A model generated the notes under the pieces. That model was given only the letters and a program-made list of their open reading frames with translations, was not told the DNA's origin and searched no databases. Of a stretch of 64,000 nucleotides of DNA, positions 30,316 to 41,604 are shown piece after piece. The stretch comes from Pseudoips prasinana. Taxonomy: Eukaryota > Arthropoda > Insecta > Lepidoptera > Nolidae. A program made the position numbers and the translations under genes. Where the stretch lies: contig OX621252.1 of the NCBI GenBank assembly GCA_951640165.1, forward strand, positions 8,464,501 through 8,528,500. The letters are read 5' to 3'. Numbering within the stretch: position 1 is the stretch's first letter; each line of letters starts with the position of its first letter.

Positions 30316-33300
30316 GTAAGTTACAGTTATCATGCGTCCAGAAAAGGACCTTTCATCCCCACAAAAATACTACTGTTTCTACGGGAAGCCTGGTCCCTAA
30401 TTAAACATTTATAACGTAATTTTTCCATCCTAATCCATTATCAATGGATTAAAATAAGGGATCATACCCCTTTGTGAATAACCATAGTATTAAATATGCC
30501 AAGTCTCCCTCCTCTCCCTCTAGTCTTCATGTATCCATAAATATAATTTTCTATTATGTTAGGTACTTTTTCTATTGTTAATTATTAGTTTTCAATAAGC
30601 CGCATTCCATATTTGTATATAGCTTGAATGCATGAGATTTTCATAAAAGTCATGACTTTGTGATGAACCTTATCAATTAATTATCCTCAGTCAAACTTAA
30701 TTTTAAGCCATAATTCCATGTTTCAGCTGCATAGGGTGAATCCAAGATTGTGAGATAAATACCATTATCAACTATTTTAATACCATAATAATATACAAAT
30801 TTTGCAGAAAATTAGAGAAGCAAATAAAAAATTATAAATAAAAAGTGATTGTATTACAATTTTTTATTTTTTATTATTGTTAAGACACATGAATATAAGC
30901 TTCCAAGGCTAATTGTTAACATCAATTTAGAGTTAAACAATCTAAATACCCTGCACTAAAGAGGCATACCTCTAGTGTAGGTTTGACAGGCTTTTGAGAA
31001 AACCAGCTGCTGGTGCTTGGGCAATGGTTAAAATCACATACAGCTGGCAATCTCCATCCTTGTCTGACAACCAATGAAGCTCACTAACTCTCTTTCACTT
31101 TAATCTACCTTTAACAGCTAGAAAACCAGACTTGAAGCCACTTTTCCATAAGCAGAGGTTTTATTTATTCACAGGAAAAAATAGCTTTCATTAGTAGTTC
31201 ATAAATGATGAATTTGTGAAGGTATATGTAACAAAGTGTCCACCTGGCTGTGAATAGGTGGTGGGAGAGTGTGCAACTGCAACCATACCTTTTCAAGTTC
31301 TGTACATAATAATGAAATGAAATAATGAAATTTATTCAGCACTTGGGTATTTACATACACTTGTACTTGTCAAGCTCACAATGCAGTAGGTACGTAAACA
31401 TAGTAGAAACAGTATAAAAGTAACATAAAAAAAAATAGTCTGTCTTATCACATATTTTAAATCATTCATTAAATAACAAATTGCTAAGCTATTATTTTTA
31501 AATTTAGGCTATTAGCTATTACTCTCTAATTTTAATATAGTAGATATTAAAATTAAAGAATTGAAGACAATAAGCAGTTGGATAGCGCAGAAGGCTCTCA
31601 ACCAGTAGGTTAATTTAAGCGACTAATACCTGAGGGCTACCTTATGTGTTTCGGGCCACAACTCAGGAGGCCGCTGAAGTAAAACAACGGAATTCTAAAT
31701 CAAAGGATCAACAATCACGTAATAAAGGGCTAACACATCCTCACCGCTGAAGACTTGGTATTCTTTATCAATTTTGACCACTTACCTGGTGTTTTACTAA
31801 GAAAAGAAAATATATACATTTATTTATTTTATTTATTTATTTATAGTTAAATAAAACGGTTAATAACCAATTACATTAATTAACATAGAAACAATTACAT
31901 TACTTATTTTTAGGGTTACATATAAATTTCAATACAAAATACTGGACATCCTTGCATACTTTCTCTCACAGAAAAACAAACATATTCGCCTAATGTCTGT
32001 CCATCTACCGGCAAACACATCGCATTCAGGATAGGCAATCAGGAGGGCGTTTAGCATGTCTAGGGTTCGACATACTGGAGACTTGGCTCTAGCGACAGTA
32101 TGATGCAGCGGCTTCGCAAATAATTCACGCTGGTGGCGGCACTGATGATGCCTACGACCAGGCACATATAATCGACAGAATAAATTGAGGAGCTCAGGAC
32201 AGGCGATTTCTCCACGAAAGATTTTGCAGGCTACCGTAAGCTGATCAAAGCCTCTTCTAACCTCCAAAGAATTAAAACCTAACATTCCTAAAAGATAATT
32301 AGTAGGGTACATATAAGGATAGTAGTTGTATATCCTTTTAAATAGAAATCTTAAGAAGGTTTTTTGCACCTTTTCGATAATCAATATTTGGGTCGCTGTA
32401 TGAGTCGCTACATGATATTAACTATTTTAAATCTCTAGTAATTATGCTGTGTCTATGGAATATAATTGTGGGATCTACACAATATTATCCTTATTTTGAT
32501 GATGTAAGAATGAGCAGCGCTTTTGCGCTACTTAAAATTCCAATCGATAATGCAATTATTTGTCTTTAATATCCTGTTCCAATTGCAGTTAATAAAAAAT
32601 TTACTTGATACATTAAAGCCAGTCAAATATTCATGTTTTAAATTTTTCCTTCAGACGCTTACTATGCACAACAAATTCTGTTTACGATCAAAGATATCCA
32701 CTAAAATAATGAAGTTGCAGAAAAAACTAAGGCATTTTTATTAAAAAGAATAAGTAAGAATATATACCGGAGTTTTCAAGTTTGTTAAATTACTTACAAA
32801 ACCCAGAAAACGAATATAATGCTGGCTGGTTAATGATTTACTTCATAACTCTGCAGTGCAGCAGCAGCAGTATTAATTGTAAATCTGGCAATAAAGTTTT
32901 GTTCAGTAGTTCTAGTTCCAGATTTATTGCAACAGTTAGAAAAGAGTTAAAAGAGAAACTACGGAGAAACTATAACTATAAAAAAGAGGTACAAGAAACA
33001 TATTACTAAGATTATTAAAAAGGAGATAAACTTTTATAAAGAGAGCCAGAAATTCAAAGTCCAATCTTAAAAAAAATTATAATATTAAAACTGATTTTAA
33101 ATGTATATTATAATGTCTATGCTTAACAACTATGTATGTAAGTTAGGAGATTAGCCCCAGGACCCTGGAATTTGAAACCCAAAATTCCAGGGCATTTATT
33201 TTTATTTATATACAAATATACAGTCCTGGTCAACTAATTAGGGACAATCTCTAGTGAAGCCAAATTGTGAATTATTTTTTTTATTTTCTAACAAGTCTTA

Positions 33301-36300
33301 ACAATATTCCATATTATCTTTTACATGTAAGTGTAATTAGTCATTAATGTGCGCGATTATACAAACAATAACAACTTCTTAAACATTGAACCTCTTTACA
33401 GTATAGCTTCTTCTTCTTAGCGTGTTGATGGCAATCTAAATTAAGTCAGCCCAGAATTCAGCTACGCGTTGAGCGTTGTCAGTAGCGTCCATTAGTTCTT
33501 CCAACGTGCAGGCATTAGGGCACGCAAGACATGTCAACAAGTGTGCCACAGTTTGAGGAACGGAACCACACTTGCACTCTAGGTTGGAATTGTTTAAAAA
33601 TCCCCAGCTGAGCAGGTTTTCCTTGCTTCGACCAACTTGGGTCCGGAGTCTATTCAGGGATTTCCAGGTTGGCCACGGCAACTTGTGTCCAGGCGGAAGG
33701 TTTTCAGCGGGAGGGACGAATGGGATGGGTAGGCAAGCACTGTCTCGCCACAGTTTGAGCCGAGTCTTAGACCGTTCGCCAGAAAGTGGAAGCACACACT
33801 TCAGGAAGCTTTTTCGACTTTTAAGCCTTTGTCCCACTAGCTTACTGTTGTGCATAAGGTGCCGTGCATCGCTGCTCATTTTATACCTTTCTTTGGAGCT
33901 TGCCACCGCTCTCCACCACAGTATAGCTGATAAATTATCATAGTGCTTTTTGTTCAAAGAATGCTGGCTGGCCATTTAATTAGGTATACTGAGGTATTGC
34001 GTTCTAATTTCAAAATTGGAATTTTAATACTTTTTTGTTTCTTTTCTTATTGTTTCATGGTCGTTTTGGCGGCAATCCAGATTTTTTATTTTAAGTTGTG
34101 AGAATTATTTTGAAGAAAAATGGGTAATAATAAAAGTTGCGATCCAACACTACGACAAATTATCATGAAGTTTGTCGAGCGTGGTTGGTCATACCGAAGG
34201 ATAGCACAACATTTAAATTGTTCAAAAACTATGGTATGCAATGCAGTGCAACATTTCAAGCGCTATAACACAGCTTTAAATGTGTCTAGAACAAAAAGAT
34301 CGAGAAAAATTACTCCACAAGATGATAGAATGATATAAGAAAGATCCTTTTCTAGGCTCTCTTTTAATTAAACACGAAGTGTTTGGGGCAAACGAAAGAG
34401 CTGGTGTATCTGAGAGGACCGTTCGGCGACGTTTGGTAGAAGCAGGGTTGTTAGGAAGAGTGGCTCGCAAAGTACCGTTGTTGAATAAAGAACCTAGAAA
34501 TGCTCGTTTGGCGTTTGCACGTAAATATGGACATGGACCTACGCTCAATTGCAACATGTACTTTTCTCTGACGAGACCAAGGTTAATTTGATTTCTTCAG
34601 ATGGAAAGCAATATGTACGGCGTCCTGTAAAAGCGGAAATGAATCCAAGATTCACAAAAAAACAGGTGAAACATGGCGGTGGAAACATTAAAATGCGGGG
34701 TTCATTTTCTGGATGTGGAGGAAAGTTCAGAGTAACTTAGACCAACATCAATACTAGGCAATATTGGAAGAAACTATGCTTCCCTATGCTGAGGAGCATC
34801 TCCCTATTATATGGACGTTTCAGCAGGATAACGACCCGAAACATACCGCCCATTCAGTCAAGTCGTTTCTTACCAGTCAGTCTGTATCGGTGCCAGATTG
34901 GCCAGCAAATAGCTCGGACCTCAACCCAATTGATCACCTTTGGCACGAAATCGAGAAAAAAGTTGCCACTTATCATAATACAAATTTGGATGAACTTCAT
35001 GAAGCTTTTTGTGAGGCATGGGCAAACATTCCTGTCGAAACATGTCAGAAACAGATAATGTCTATGCCACATCGGTGTCAAGCGCTAATTACTAACAAAG
35101 GTTTTGCTACTGGGTACTGATTTTGCACGTAATTAAATGGAGCTGTTAAAGATATTATAACACTGCAGATTATAAGTTTTGTTTACTTAACTGTATTTTT
35201 CATTATACTTTAATGTCCTTAATTAAATGTCCACTACAGAATTGTACCTTAATATTTAATACAGATTAACTTTGATATTAAATACTTTTTCTATTTATTT
35301 AATCTTTTATTTACAGCCATTTATAGCATAATAATCGGACCACATTATGCAAATGATAGGTGCTGAGAAATCAATAGGGTTTTATATTTATATGTACATA
35401 ACCGGTTATAGCCCTTCACTATCTTGAATGTCCCTAATTAGTTGACCACGACTGTACATTATTATTTTCATCTGGCAAGGCTGAAAATAATGTATATTTC
35501 AATGAGCTGAAAAAATAGATACTCCTTGATACACATAGCAGGAACCTAAAAATTATAATTTCATATTATTCTGCAGGAATGGGCCGCAATAGTTCTCGTA
35601 TAGCATCCCGACGCATTGCGTCCAATAGCCGGGAACCTACTTCATACGCTGGACTATTGAGCGACGATGAAGATGATGTTGATTGGGCCGGTGGCTCCAT
35701 GCAAAATGAACGACGCAAGCGCAGGATCAAGAACAACAATAATAACCGGAAGTCTAATAAAATGCACAAGTAGGTTTATTATAGTAGAAAAAAGCATTTG
35801 AAACACAAAATAATATTAAAGTGTAAACACGGCTACATATCAAGCAATACATTTCCAATATAAGCTGACCTCATTGTATGGAAATCCTATACAACGCCGG
35901 ATCAGCTTATACTGGCAATGCATAGCTTGATATGGAGTCGTGTGTAACCAGCCAATAAACACATCTATGAGGCATTTATTCTTTTATGTTTCTCATATTT
36001 TATTTTATTTTTTAAGCAAATAAACTGGAAGGGAGAAATAAATACATTATTATTATTATCAACTATTTCAGTGGGCGTAGCCGGAACAACAATGGTACTC
36101 AGAACTCTGATGCGAACGACGGTAGCTCCTCCTACGATAACATGTCGGCTAGCGAGAAGAAGAATCTGTTGCTGCAGATTTGTGGAGTTGTTTCTGAACA
36201 CACTAAGAAGCTCTGCACTAGGTACAGTCCATATTTTTATTAGAGATTCTCTATATCAATCAATTTTTACCCAATTTATAATAATCCAGTTTCCAATCAG

Positions 36301-37354
36301 TAATGCCCTCTAGTAACCCCTAAGAGAACTATTACGCCACGAGTAAATGAATGATATCTTGTAACAAGTAATGAAACTACAATGTACTTTGATGGCAGAA
36401 ACCGTTACTGGTAACGCATAGAAATGGGACTTATCGGACCTATCGAAGACTTCTTTAGCTTGTGATGAGTTTAAAAGCTAAACTCATCACAAGCTAGAAA
36501 AGTCAATTTTGTGTTATAGTTAACGCAGAGCGACATAAATCGCTAGCAACAGACAAAATGCTTATATTTTCGCAAGATTTTAGCCTACTATGATATCCTT
36601 TCTAACAAAATCATATGTAATTTTTTACTATATGTATATACCATTAGAAACTTATTAAACCCAAATCACTACTAAAATACTTTTCTCTCTTCTATCTTCA
36701 CTAACTTATATCTCCCTCTCAAATTTCTCGTTCTCCTCGCATCATCTATTACACCTCTTTACAATTATCGCAAGTAATGGCTTATTAGACCTTTAATTAA
36801 TTAAATAAAAAAAATATATAAAAATATCATCCGAACTTCTAACTTTTATCATGGATTTTCCAAAAACATAACGGGATATCAGTAACTAGCCAAGGTGTTA
36901 TCAGTATATAATCAGTAATTAGGCCATCTGATTATAATTATTAGGTTCCATACAAATGACTATCTTAGATTTTCTCAACAAGCAAGACTGACAGACTATA
37001 GTGTTCTCCTATATAAAACTTTCGAGATATCAGACCCCCAAAACAATAACATTTTATTTGGAGATATGGCTCGACCTTTCGCATCATGTTCTGATAATAA
37101 CTAAACATTTTAGGTCAACTCGTTGCCCTCAACACTCTGAAGAACAACGTCGGGCTCTTCGCAACAGCGTTCTAGAACCTTCTACGCCCGAATCTCAGAC
37201 TATGGGCCTCACTGCTGAGGAAGCAGGCTCCCCTCCAGACTCGAGTCCCTCTTCCTCCTGCTCATCATCAAGCCGCAAAAGGGATCGCCACCGTGCGCCA
37301 CCCAAGATAAAGAACAAGAGGGAACGCAATATATCCCCTAATACAAGGGATTAA
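29955..37354 (+). CDS. Sgf11: SAGA deubiquitinase-module subunit Sgf11 / ATXN7L3-like, 4 coding exons
   Basis: Nuclear subunit that docks and activates the histone H2B deubiquitinase within SAGA (family knowledge). Coding exons: 29955-30315, 35577-35769, 36072-36221, 37114-37354. All junctions are GT..AG and in phase, giving about 314 residues. Residues 98-120 hold CSCPNCERPVSATRFAPHLE and then KCM, the Sgf11 zinc finger (ligands about C100, C103, H115, C119). Exon 2 continues GMGRNSSRIASRRIASNSRE and DDEDDVDW, as in Sgf11 proteins. Exons 3-4 give NLLLQICGVVSEHTKKLCTR and STRCPQHS, an SCA7-type segment as in vertebrate ATXN7L3 but absent from the shorter Drosophila protein. The ATG at 29955 is chosen over an upstream non-ATG extension. 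Intron 1 (5.3 kb) hosts LINE and Tc1 copies. The C-terminal tail is Ser-rich. Confidence 0.92.
31820..32384 (-). pseudogene. 5'-truncated LINE, RT C-terminal segment
   Basis: The minus-strand frame 32384-31929 opens IIEKVQKTFLRFLFKRIYNY and continues NYLLGMLGFNSLEVRRGFDQ, the thumb/C-terminal region of non-LTR reverse transcriptases. The 3' end runs into an AAAT/AAATA repeat at about 31820-31850 that serves as the tail. It is antisense to the host gene. Confidence 0.75.
33436..33985 (-). pseudogene. LINE C-terminal domain inside the Tc1 element
   Basis: The 179-codon minus frame includes SLNRLRTQVGRSKENLLSWG and CKCGSVPQTVAHLLTCL, the Cys/His end of a non-LTR retrotransposon protein. The frame is intact but lacks RT. 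The plus-strand frame over it is a shadow. Confidence 0.7.
34120..35120 (+). pseudogene. Tc1/mariner-superfamily transposase, frameshifted
   Basis: Cut-and-paste transposase by family. The N-terminal paired-like helix-turn-helix is readable: GNNKSCDPTLRQIIMKFVER and RRIAQHLNCSK. Then come GVSERTVRRRLVEAGLLGR, FSDETKVN (first catalytic Asp), WTFQQDNDPKHTA (second Asp) and NSSDLNPIDHLWHEIEKK. The last position, usually Glu in Tc1 (NPIE), is Asp here, 34 residues after the second Asp. Disruptions: a frameshift after the stop at 34336, another near 34556, and a stop at 34738. The C-terminal half (34764-35120) is open. It cannot encode a working protein as it stands. Confidence 0.9.
35577..35769 (+). 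CDS. Sgf11: Sgf11 coding exon 2
   Basis: Acceptor TTCTGCAG; GA completes Gly, then ATGGGCCGCAATAGTTC. Encodes the Arg-rich segment after the zinc finger (nucleosome-contacting in the family), an acidic DDEDDVDW and a basic Lys/Asn-rich stretch. Donor GTAGGT at 35770. Confidence 0.9.
35823..35948. mobile_element. MITE family 2 in Sgf11 intron 2
   Basis: GTAAACACGGCTACATATCA at the left, TGATATGGAGTCGTGTGTAA at the right; centre ATTGTATGGAAATCCTATAC. Fullest TIRs of the four copies. Confidence 0.8.
36072..36221 (+). CDS. Sgf11: Sgf11 coding exon 3
   Basis: Acceptor CTATTTCAG, donor GTACAG. Encodes a Ser/Asn linker and SEKKNLLLQICGVVSEHTKK then LCT, the start of the SCA7-like segment. The split Arg codon is finished by exon 4. 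Confidence 0.88.
36456..36496. repeat. Perfect palindrome, 18-nt arms
   Basis: TAGCTTGTGATGAGTTTA (36456-36473), loop AAAGC, and the exact reverse complement at 36479-36496. In Sgf11 intron 3; no TIR element around it was recognised. Confidence 0.9.
37114..37354 (+). CDS. Sgf11: Sgf11 coding exon 4 (C-terminus)
   Basis: Acceptor ACATTTTAG at 37113. Encodes TRCPQHSEEQRRALRNSVLE and a Ser-rich, then basic tail ending PNTRD and TAA at 37352. The part from 37202 is the first unit of the repeat array 37202-38023. Confidence 0.88.
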
Positions 37355-38023
37355 GGATGGATCTTCTGTAAACCATGGGCCTGTCTGCCGAGGATGCAGC
37401 CTCCCATATAGACCCCAGTTCCTCTTTGCCCTGTTCCTCGTCAAGCCGCAAGAAGGATTGCCACCTACCCCACCCAAGATGAAGAACAAGAGAGGAGAAA
37501 ATATGTGCTCTAAAATTGGGAAGATAGGATGGATTCTGTTGACAATGGCCTTACCTACCAAGGAAGCAGGTTCCAGTTACTCTATACCTTCTCCCTCGTC
37601 AAGCTGCAAGGACTGCGTCCGTGCCCTAACCAAGATGAAGAATAAGAGAGAATGAAATATATCCCCTAATACCAGGGATTAAGGATGGATTTTCGATAAG
37701 TGAGTGCAGGTTAGCCAAAGAAGTGAGCTCCCATATAGTCTCTTGTCCTGGTCTTCGTGAAGCCTCAAGGAGGACTTCTACCGTGCCCCCATCCAAGAGA
37801 AAGAACAAGAGAGGAGGAATTATTTGATAATACCAAGCATGAAGGACAGATTTTCTGTAAAAGATGGACAGGTCTGCCGAGGAAATGGGGCCCCCATATA
37901 TATTCCAGTTCCTCTTCCCCCTGGTCCTCGTCAAGCCAAAAGGACTGCTAGCATGACCCAACAGGAATGAAAAATAAGAGGGAATACATACCTTATTACT
38001 AGGTATTAAGGACTGAATAACTA
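37202..38023 (+). repeat. Decayed tandem array of the Sgf11 tail, 5 units of about 165 bp
   Basis: Units begin near 37202, 37375, 37544, 37708 and 37863. Each carries forms of ATGGGCCTSWCTGCCGAGGA, CCTCGTCAAGC, AAGAACAAGAG and (in most) GGGATTAAGGATGGAT. Unit 1 is coding (end of exon 4) and contains the stop; units 2-5 follow the stop and have frameshifts and stops. They are therefore in the 3' untranslated region or beyond. Confidence 0.85.
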
Positions 38024-38239
38024 TGGATGACAAGTATTATACAGGGCCAAACCTGTAAATATACGTATTTATTTATTTTTCTAATCTTCTAAATTTCATT
38101 TATCATTGGGAATTTAATAATTTTAATTTAAAATTCATAACTTTAACATCAACATTTTCATTGTCCATTCTAACTCTCATAATGTTGAAAATATATGTAT
38201 ATGACATTTTATATGGAGGAAAAAACAAACAAGTGTCGG

Positions 38240-38340
38240 AATATAGTATCATCATCATATCAGCCGAAAGTTTTTCTAGTGGCAACCACGAACTGGAATA
38301 GTCAATGGGCAGGCCCCCTACGATAGGTTTCCGCACTTAG
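38240..38340 (-). mobile_element. RTE-like 3'-end fragment
   Basis: ATCATCATCATATCAGCCGA followed by AAG and, later, CAGGCCCCCTACGATAGG corresponds to the end and the GRPP-coding region of the 17519-17756 family, with the middle deleted. Confidence 0.5.
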
Positions 38341-38885
38341 CCTCCTGATTGGGCCATTGTGCGTAATACTTGTTAGGCTACTCGAACCATTTTAGTTCCA
38401 TCCAGAAGTCCAGGAGAGCACGTAAGCCTGACTTGAGGGCCTCCTGCAGTGTCTTCGGATCATTCAGGAACTTCGCCCGTTGGTAAGCAACACTCTTGCA
38501 GTGTTACAGTACGTGTGCTGGTGTTTCTTCATTTTCAATGCACCCTCTGCACAAGGGGCTGTCTGTGACGCCAATCTTGAAGAGGTGTTTGTTTAGTATG
38601 CAGTGTCTGGTAATTGTGCCTATCACCATGCGTAGATCCTTCCTGTTCAGGTGTAATAGATCACGCGATAGGCGTTTATTCAGAGCTGGTAGAAATTCTT
38701 TTGTCTGTCTGCATGATTCCAGATCTATCCACTCTTTTTCATGTTTTTGTGTGGTTTTCTCACACAGCCTCCTACTAGGAGGCCCGACGCTCTTGCAAGG
38801 GTCGCGGAAGGCTGCTGGATGCGGGCAGCACAAGACAGGCCATATTTTAGATCCTTGGGAGAGGCCTCTGTCCAGCAGTAACGTA
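38341..38885 (-). pseudogene. LINE C-terminal Cys/His fragment, bounded by RTE debris
   Basis: The minus frame 38833-38504 reads CRQTKEFLPALNKRLSRDLL and TRHCILNKHLFKIGVTDSPL then CRGCIENEETPAHVL, similar in layout to 9537-9908. It seems to continue toward 38341 with a stop. At 38815-38885 a plus-strand RTE-like end (GATGCGGGCAGCACAAGACA) abuts it. Confidence 0.65.
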
Positions 38886-39044
38886 AATAGAGGGAATATT
38901 ACTGTATCTAGCTTCTTCTTAAGGGTCCCTTGTATCGAATTTATTGATGTATGAAACTGAATAATATTCTCTAATTGTTAGACAATATTTGCTTCCTCTT
39001 TTAATGTTGGGCGTCTAATCTCTTTACACTAGGGAGCCTGCACG

Positions 39045-39175
39045 TGTGGCACAGTTGGTAAGGTAGTCGCCTCGCTACCACCTCGGCGCCCTTGTGTTTA
39101 AGGTTCGATACCCGAACACGAGATATGTGTCCGTAAATGGTTGTTCTAAGTCTGGATGTGCTTTGTCATACAGAG
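39045..39175 (+). mobile_element. tRNA-headed SINE, related to family B
   Basis: CACGTGTGGCACAGTTGGTA, AGGTAGTCGCCTCGC and AAGGTTCGATACCCGAAC give A/B-box layout, followed by TGTGTCCGTAAATGGTTGTT. The tail is truncated. Confidence 0.6.
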
Positions 39176-39953
39176 ATTTATTTATCTAGACCGGGCATTT
39201 AAAACAAAATTGACGCTAGGGTAACCACTGCCTATACGATAACTCGTGTACTATTCACACTAAATGAGTCCTTAACTTCTGGTAGTTAAGAACTCATTTA
39301 GATTGAATATTTTTTTAACACATTCAAGATGTATGGAGGTTATAAACAAATCAAACACTTGAAATCTAAATATATCTGAATACATATATTTAATGCTTAT
39401 AGGTGTTTAGGTGAATTTTATGTTACGGGTGATTACAGGAATTTCGTATTATATTCAATCTCATAGCTTGTTCTTTTCCATTTGCTTGTAGACAACTTGG
39501 TTCATGAGACGGCACATCGGTGGGCACACTTATATATCGACAGTGTCTGAGTGACTAAAGTAGTAAGAGCAGTTTGTTGAAAAGAATGAGTCGAGCATAC
39601 ATGTGATCATACTGTCTCAATTGATGTGCGAGCGTAAATGTCATCATACTATCAGTAGTAACGAGATTTGCGAGATTTTAGTGGACGCTGTTCGAACGAA
39701 CTCGCTGGATAATGTGATGTAGACCCACATGAATTTTCTTTCTCACCATTTGCCCAGAAGGCAATTGTAGAGCATGAATTCAAATTCGCGGAACATTAAG
39801 ACACGAGGCACCAAGAAATCGTCTGAGTTTAAAATTCCCACAAATTTAGTTCAGTGCGGCAAAGTTGTCGCGCGCAATGCAGCAACTAAATTCGTCGCTC
39901 AGCGTTATTGCTGAAATAAATCCGCGTATGTTGAACGCTCCTGGGTGAATTAT
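39176..39953. other. No supported gene
   Basis: Contains a short imperfect hairpin around CTAAATGAGTCCTTAACTTC (39260-39302) and a 33-bp string shared with 12297-12331 (CTAGGGTAACCACTGCC). No ORF of note. Confidence 0.4.
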
Positions 39954-40081
39954 GTACAGACGCCAGCACATCAAGCTAAATTTCTTTTATATATTTTCAA
40001 CTTTATCACAAAAGCAGAAGGTTCACTTTCAATTGCGGAAATTTTACAGATTGGGGTAGTTTGATGTGCTGGCGTCTGTAC
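39954..40081. mobile_element. MITE family 1
   Basis: GTACAGACGCCAGCACATCA at 39954 mirrored by TGATGTGCTGGCGTCTGTAC ending 40081; the left arm has a 12-bp internal deletion relative to 17203-17347. Confidence 0.85.
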
Positions 40082-41604
40082 ACACCTTACCCTGTTAACA
40101 AGGCGGTATTACGTGTCCACGACGTTAGACCCTTAAAAACCGCTGACCATAAGCTATGGCCCCGTGATGGAAGTCCTACCAATTAAATTACATACTCAGA
40201 ACATTACTCAGCATTTCATTAGTAGTCATTGCTGCACAAGCAAGCCAAACCATCTTTACTGGTCAGCAGCATCTTGGAAAATCGATTGCCGTCGATAGTT
40301 TAATAGCACAAAGTTTTAGCGCCTCTGAATTGTGATTATTTCCCGCCGCTTTAATATAAACTATAGTTAAGAGTAACTTCAGTTAAACAGTGTCGTCTCA
40401 CCTAATGTCGTTATATAGACTGATGTCATAGACTTACTTAATGCCTTTCGCAGACGATGTTTTTGATCGATCATACCTTACTAGGTAAAAATTTTAACAA
40501 GTGCTCCCGAATAAATCTGAGTTGAACTTCATATTTTGGAGTTGACTAATTATGGCAAAATTGGCGCAATAACCTGCTCTTTAATGACATGTAAAACCGC
40601 CAAATTATTCCGCTAGACGGCGTTACATTGCCGGTTACGTCAATATTAATTGTCATATAGGTACTTGCTTTCGGCTTTACCATATTGACGCAATCGCCAA
40701 TTTCTGGGGCCGCATAGTATTTATGGTAATTTCAGACGCCATGGCATTACTCTAACTTATGCAATGGCGTCTCAAATTATTAATCGCTAATGCCTAGCGC
40801 TGCATTGTATTCATGGCAATTTCAGACGCCATTGCATAAGTTCCATCCAGGCATCCATTCCGTAAGGTTTAATGTCTTGATTCTTACTAGAGTTACTTAT
40901 TAGAGGTAACTGCTTACATGCACGAATATGAAGGAGTATTAAATGTAAATCGTATATAATTCGCAACAATATAAATTGGGCATAGAAGGGCCCAAATCGG
41001 CGACAGATTAGAAACTGCCGTCTGTGGTGGGACTAATGAAAACCTATTTTCTAAGTTCTTAACTATAATAGATGTATGTTAAACGTCACAATTGGATGTA
41101 AGTTCTGCACGTATATCTTGTAGTGATTATCTTGAGACTACTTGTAGTAGACAGAACCAATGTAGGTAGTGTAGATATAATGTAATATAAATGTGTCAAA
41201 GGCAAACTGGTAATTTAGTCATGCTTATAGAGAACAAAATATTGTGTTAGAACCATTGTGCGTAGAATTATGGCATAGTAGTATACAATTTAATATAATT
41301 AATGTCTGACTGATGTATATAAAAATAAATATGTACTGCGATAACTGGTGAGCATTTTATTTGAGCAACTTATAAGAAACGCGGTCTCTTTTATAGTATA
41401 GTTTCGCCAAAACTTACCTCAGTTTTGGCGAAGCTAGACTACTGCAGCTACCTTCTATATCTACGGTTAAACAGCGTACGAGGTCGCTGTGCTGTAAAGC
41501 CGCGCGGCCGCTGCAACTAGACCTTACTGCAGCCACTACCTCCGATCAAGCACAGCATTCACGATAGCTGTACAGTCGGCAAAACGGCAACAATATTAAT
41601 ATAC
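40082..41604. other. No supported gene; small duplicated hairpin unit
   Basis: The hairpin 40728-40777 (AATTTCAGACGCCATGGCAT / GCAATGGCGTCTCAAATT) has its first arm repeated near 40828-40848 (AATTTCAGACGCCATTGCAT). A frame near 40190-40300 gives a hydrophobic stretch but no identifiable family. The rest is AT-rich without signal. Confidence 0.4.

Larger units (their letters stand above)
33221..35454 (+). mobile_element. Tc1-like transposon with nested LINE fragment
   Basis: TIRs: CAGTCCTGGTCAACTAATTA then GGGACA at 33221, mirrored by TGTCCCTAATTAGTTGACCA then CGACTG ending 35454. TA target duplication at 33219-33220 and 35455-35456. Its 2234 bp exceeds a typical Tc1 because a LINE piece (33436-33985) sits before the transposase. 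Confidence 0.9.
30316..35576 (+). other. Sgf11 intron 1
   Basis: A 5.3-kb intron holding AT-rich DNA, a LINE 3' fragment (31820-32384) and a Tc1 element (33221-35454). Small open frames at 32523-33009 show no family resemblance; a (CAG)n-like run near 32862 is notable only as a microsatellite. Confidence 0.7.

Noticed and set aside
32782..33009. Alternative Sgf11 exon
   Set aside because: An open frame with Ser and Lys runs inside intron 1, but no similarity to the family and no convincing acceptor/donor pair.
33572..33943. Plus-strand ORF of 123 codons
   Set aside because: Shadow of the minus-strand LINE C-terminal frame.
37626..38033. Minus-strand ORF of 135 codons
   Set aside because: Antisense shadow of the decayed Sgf11 tail repeats.
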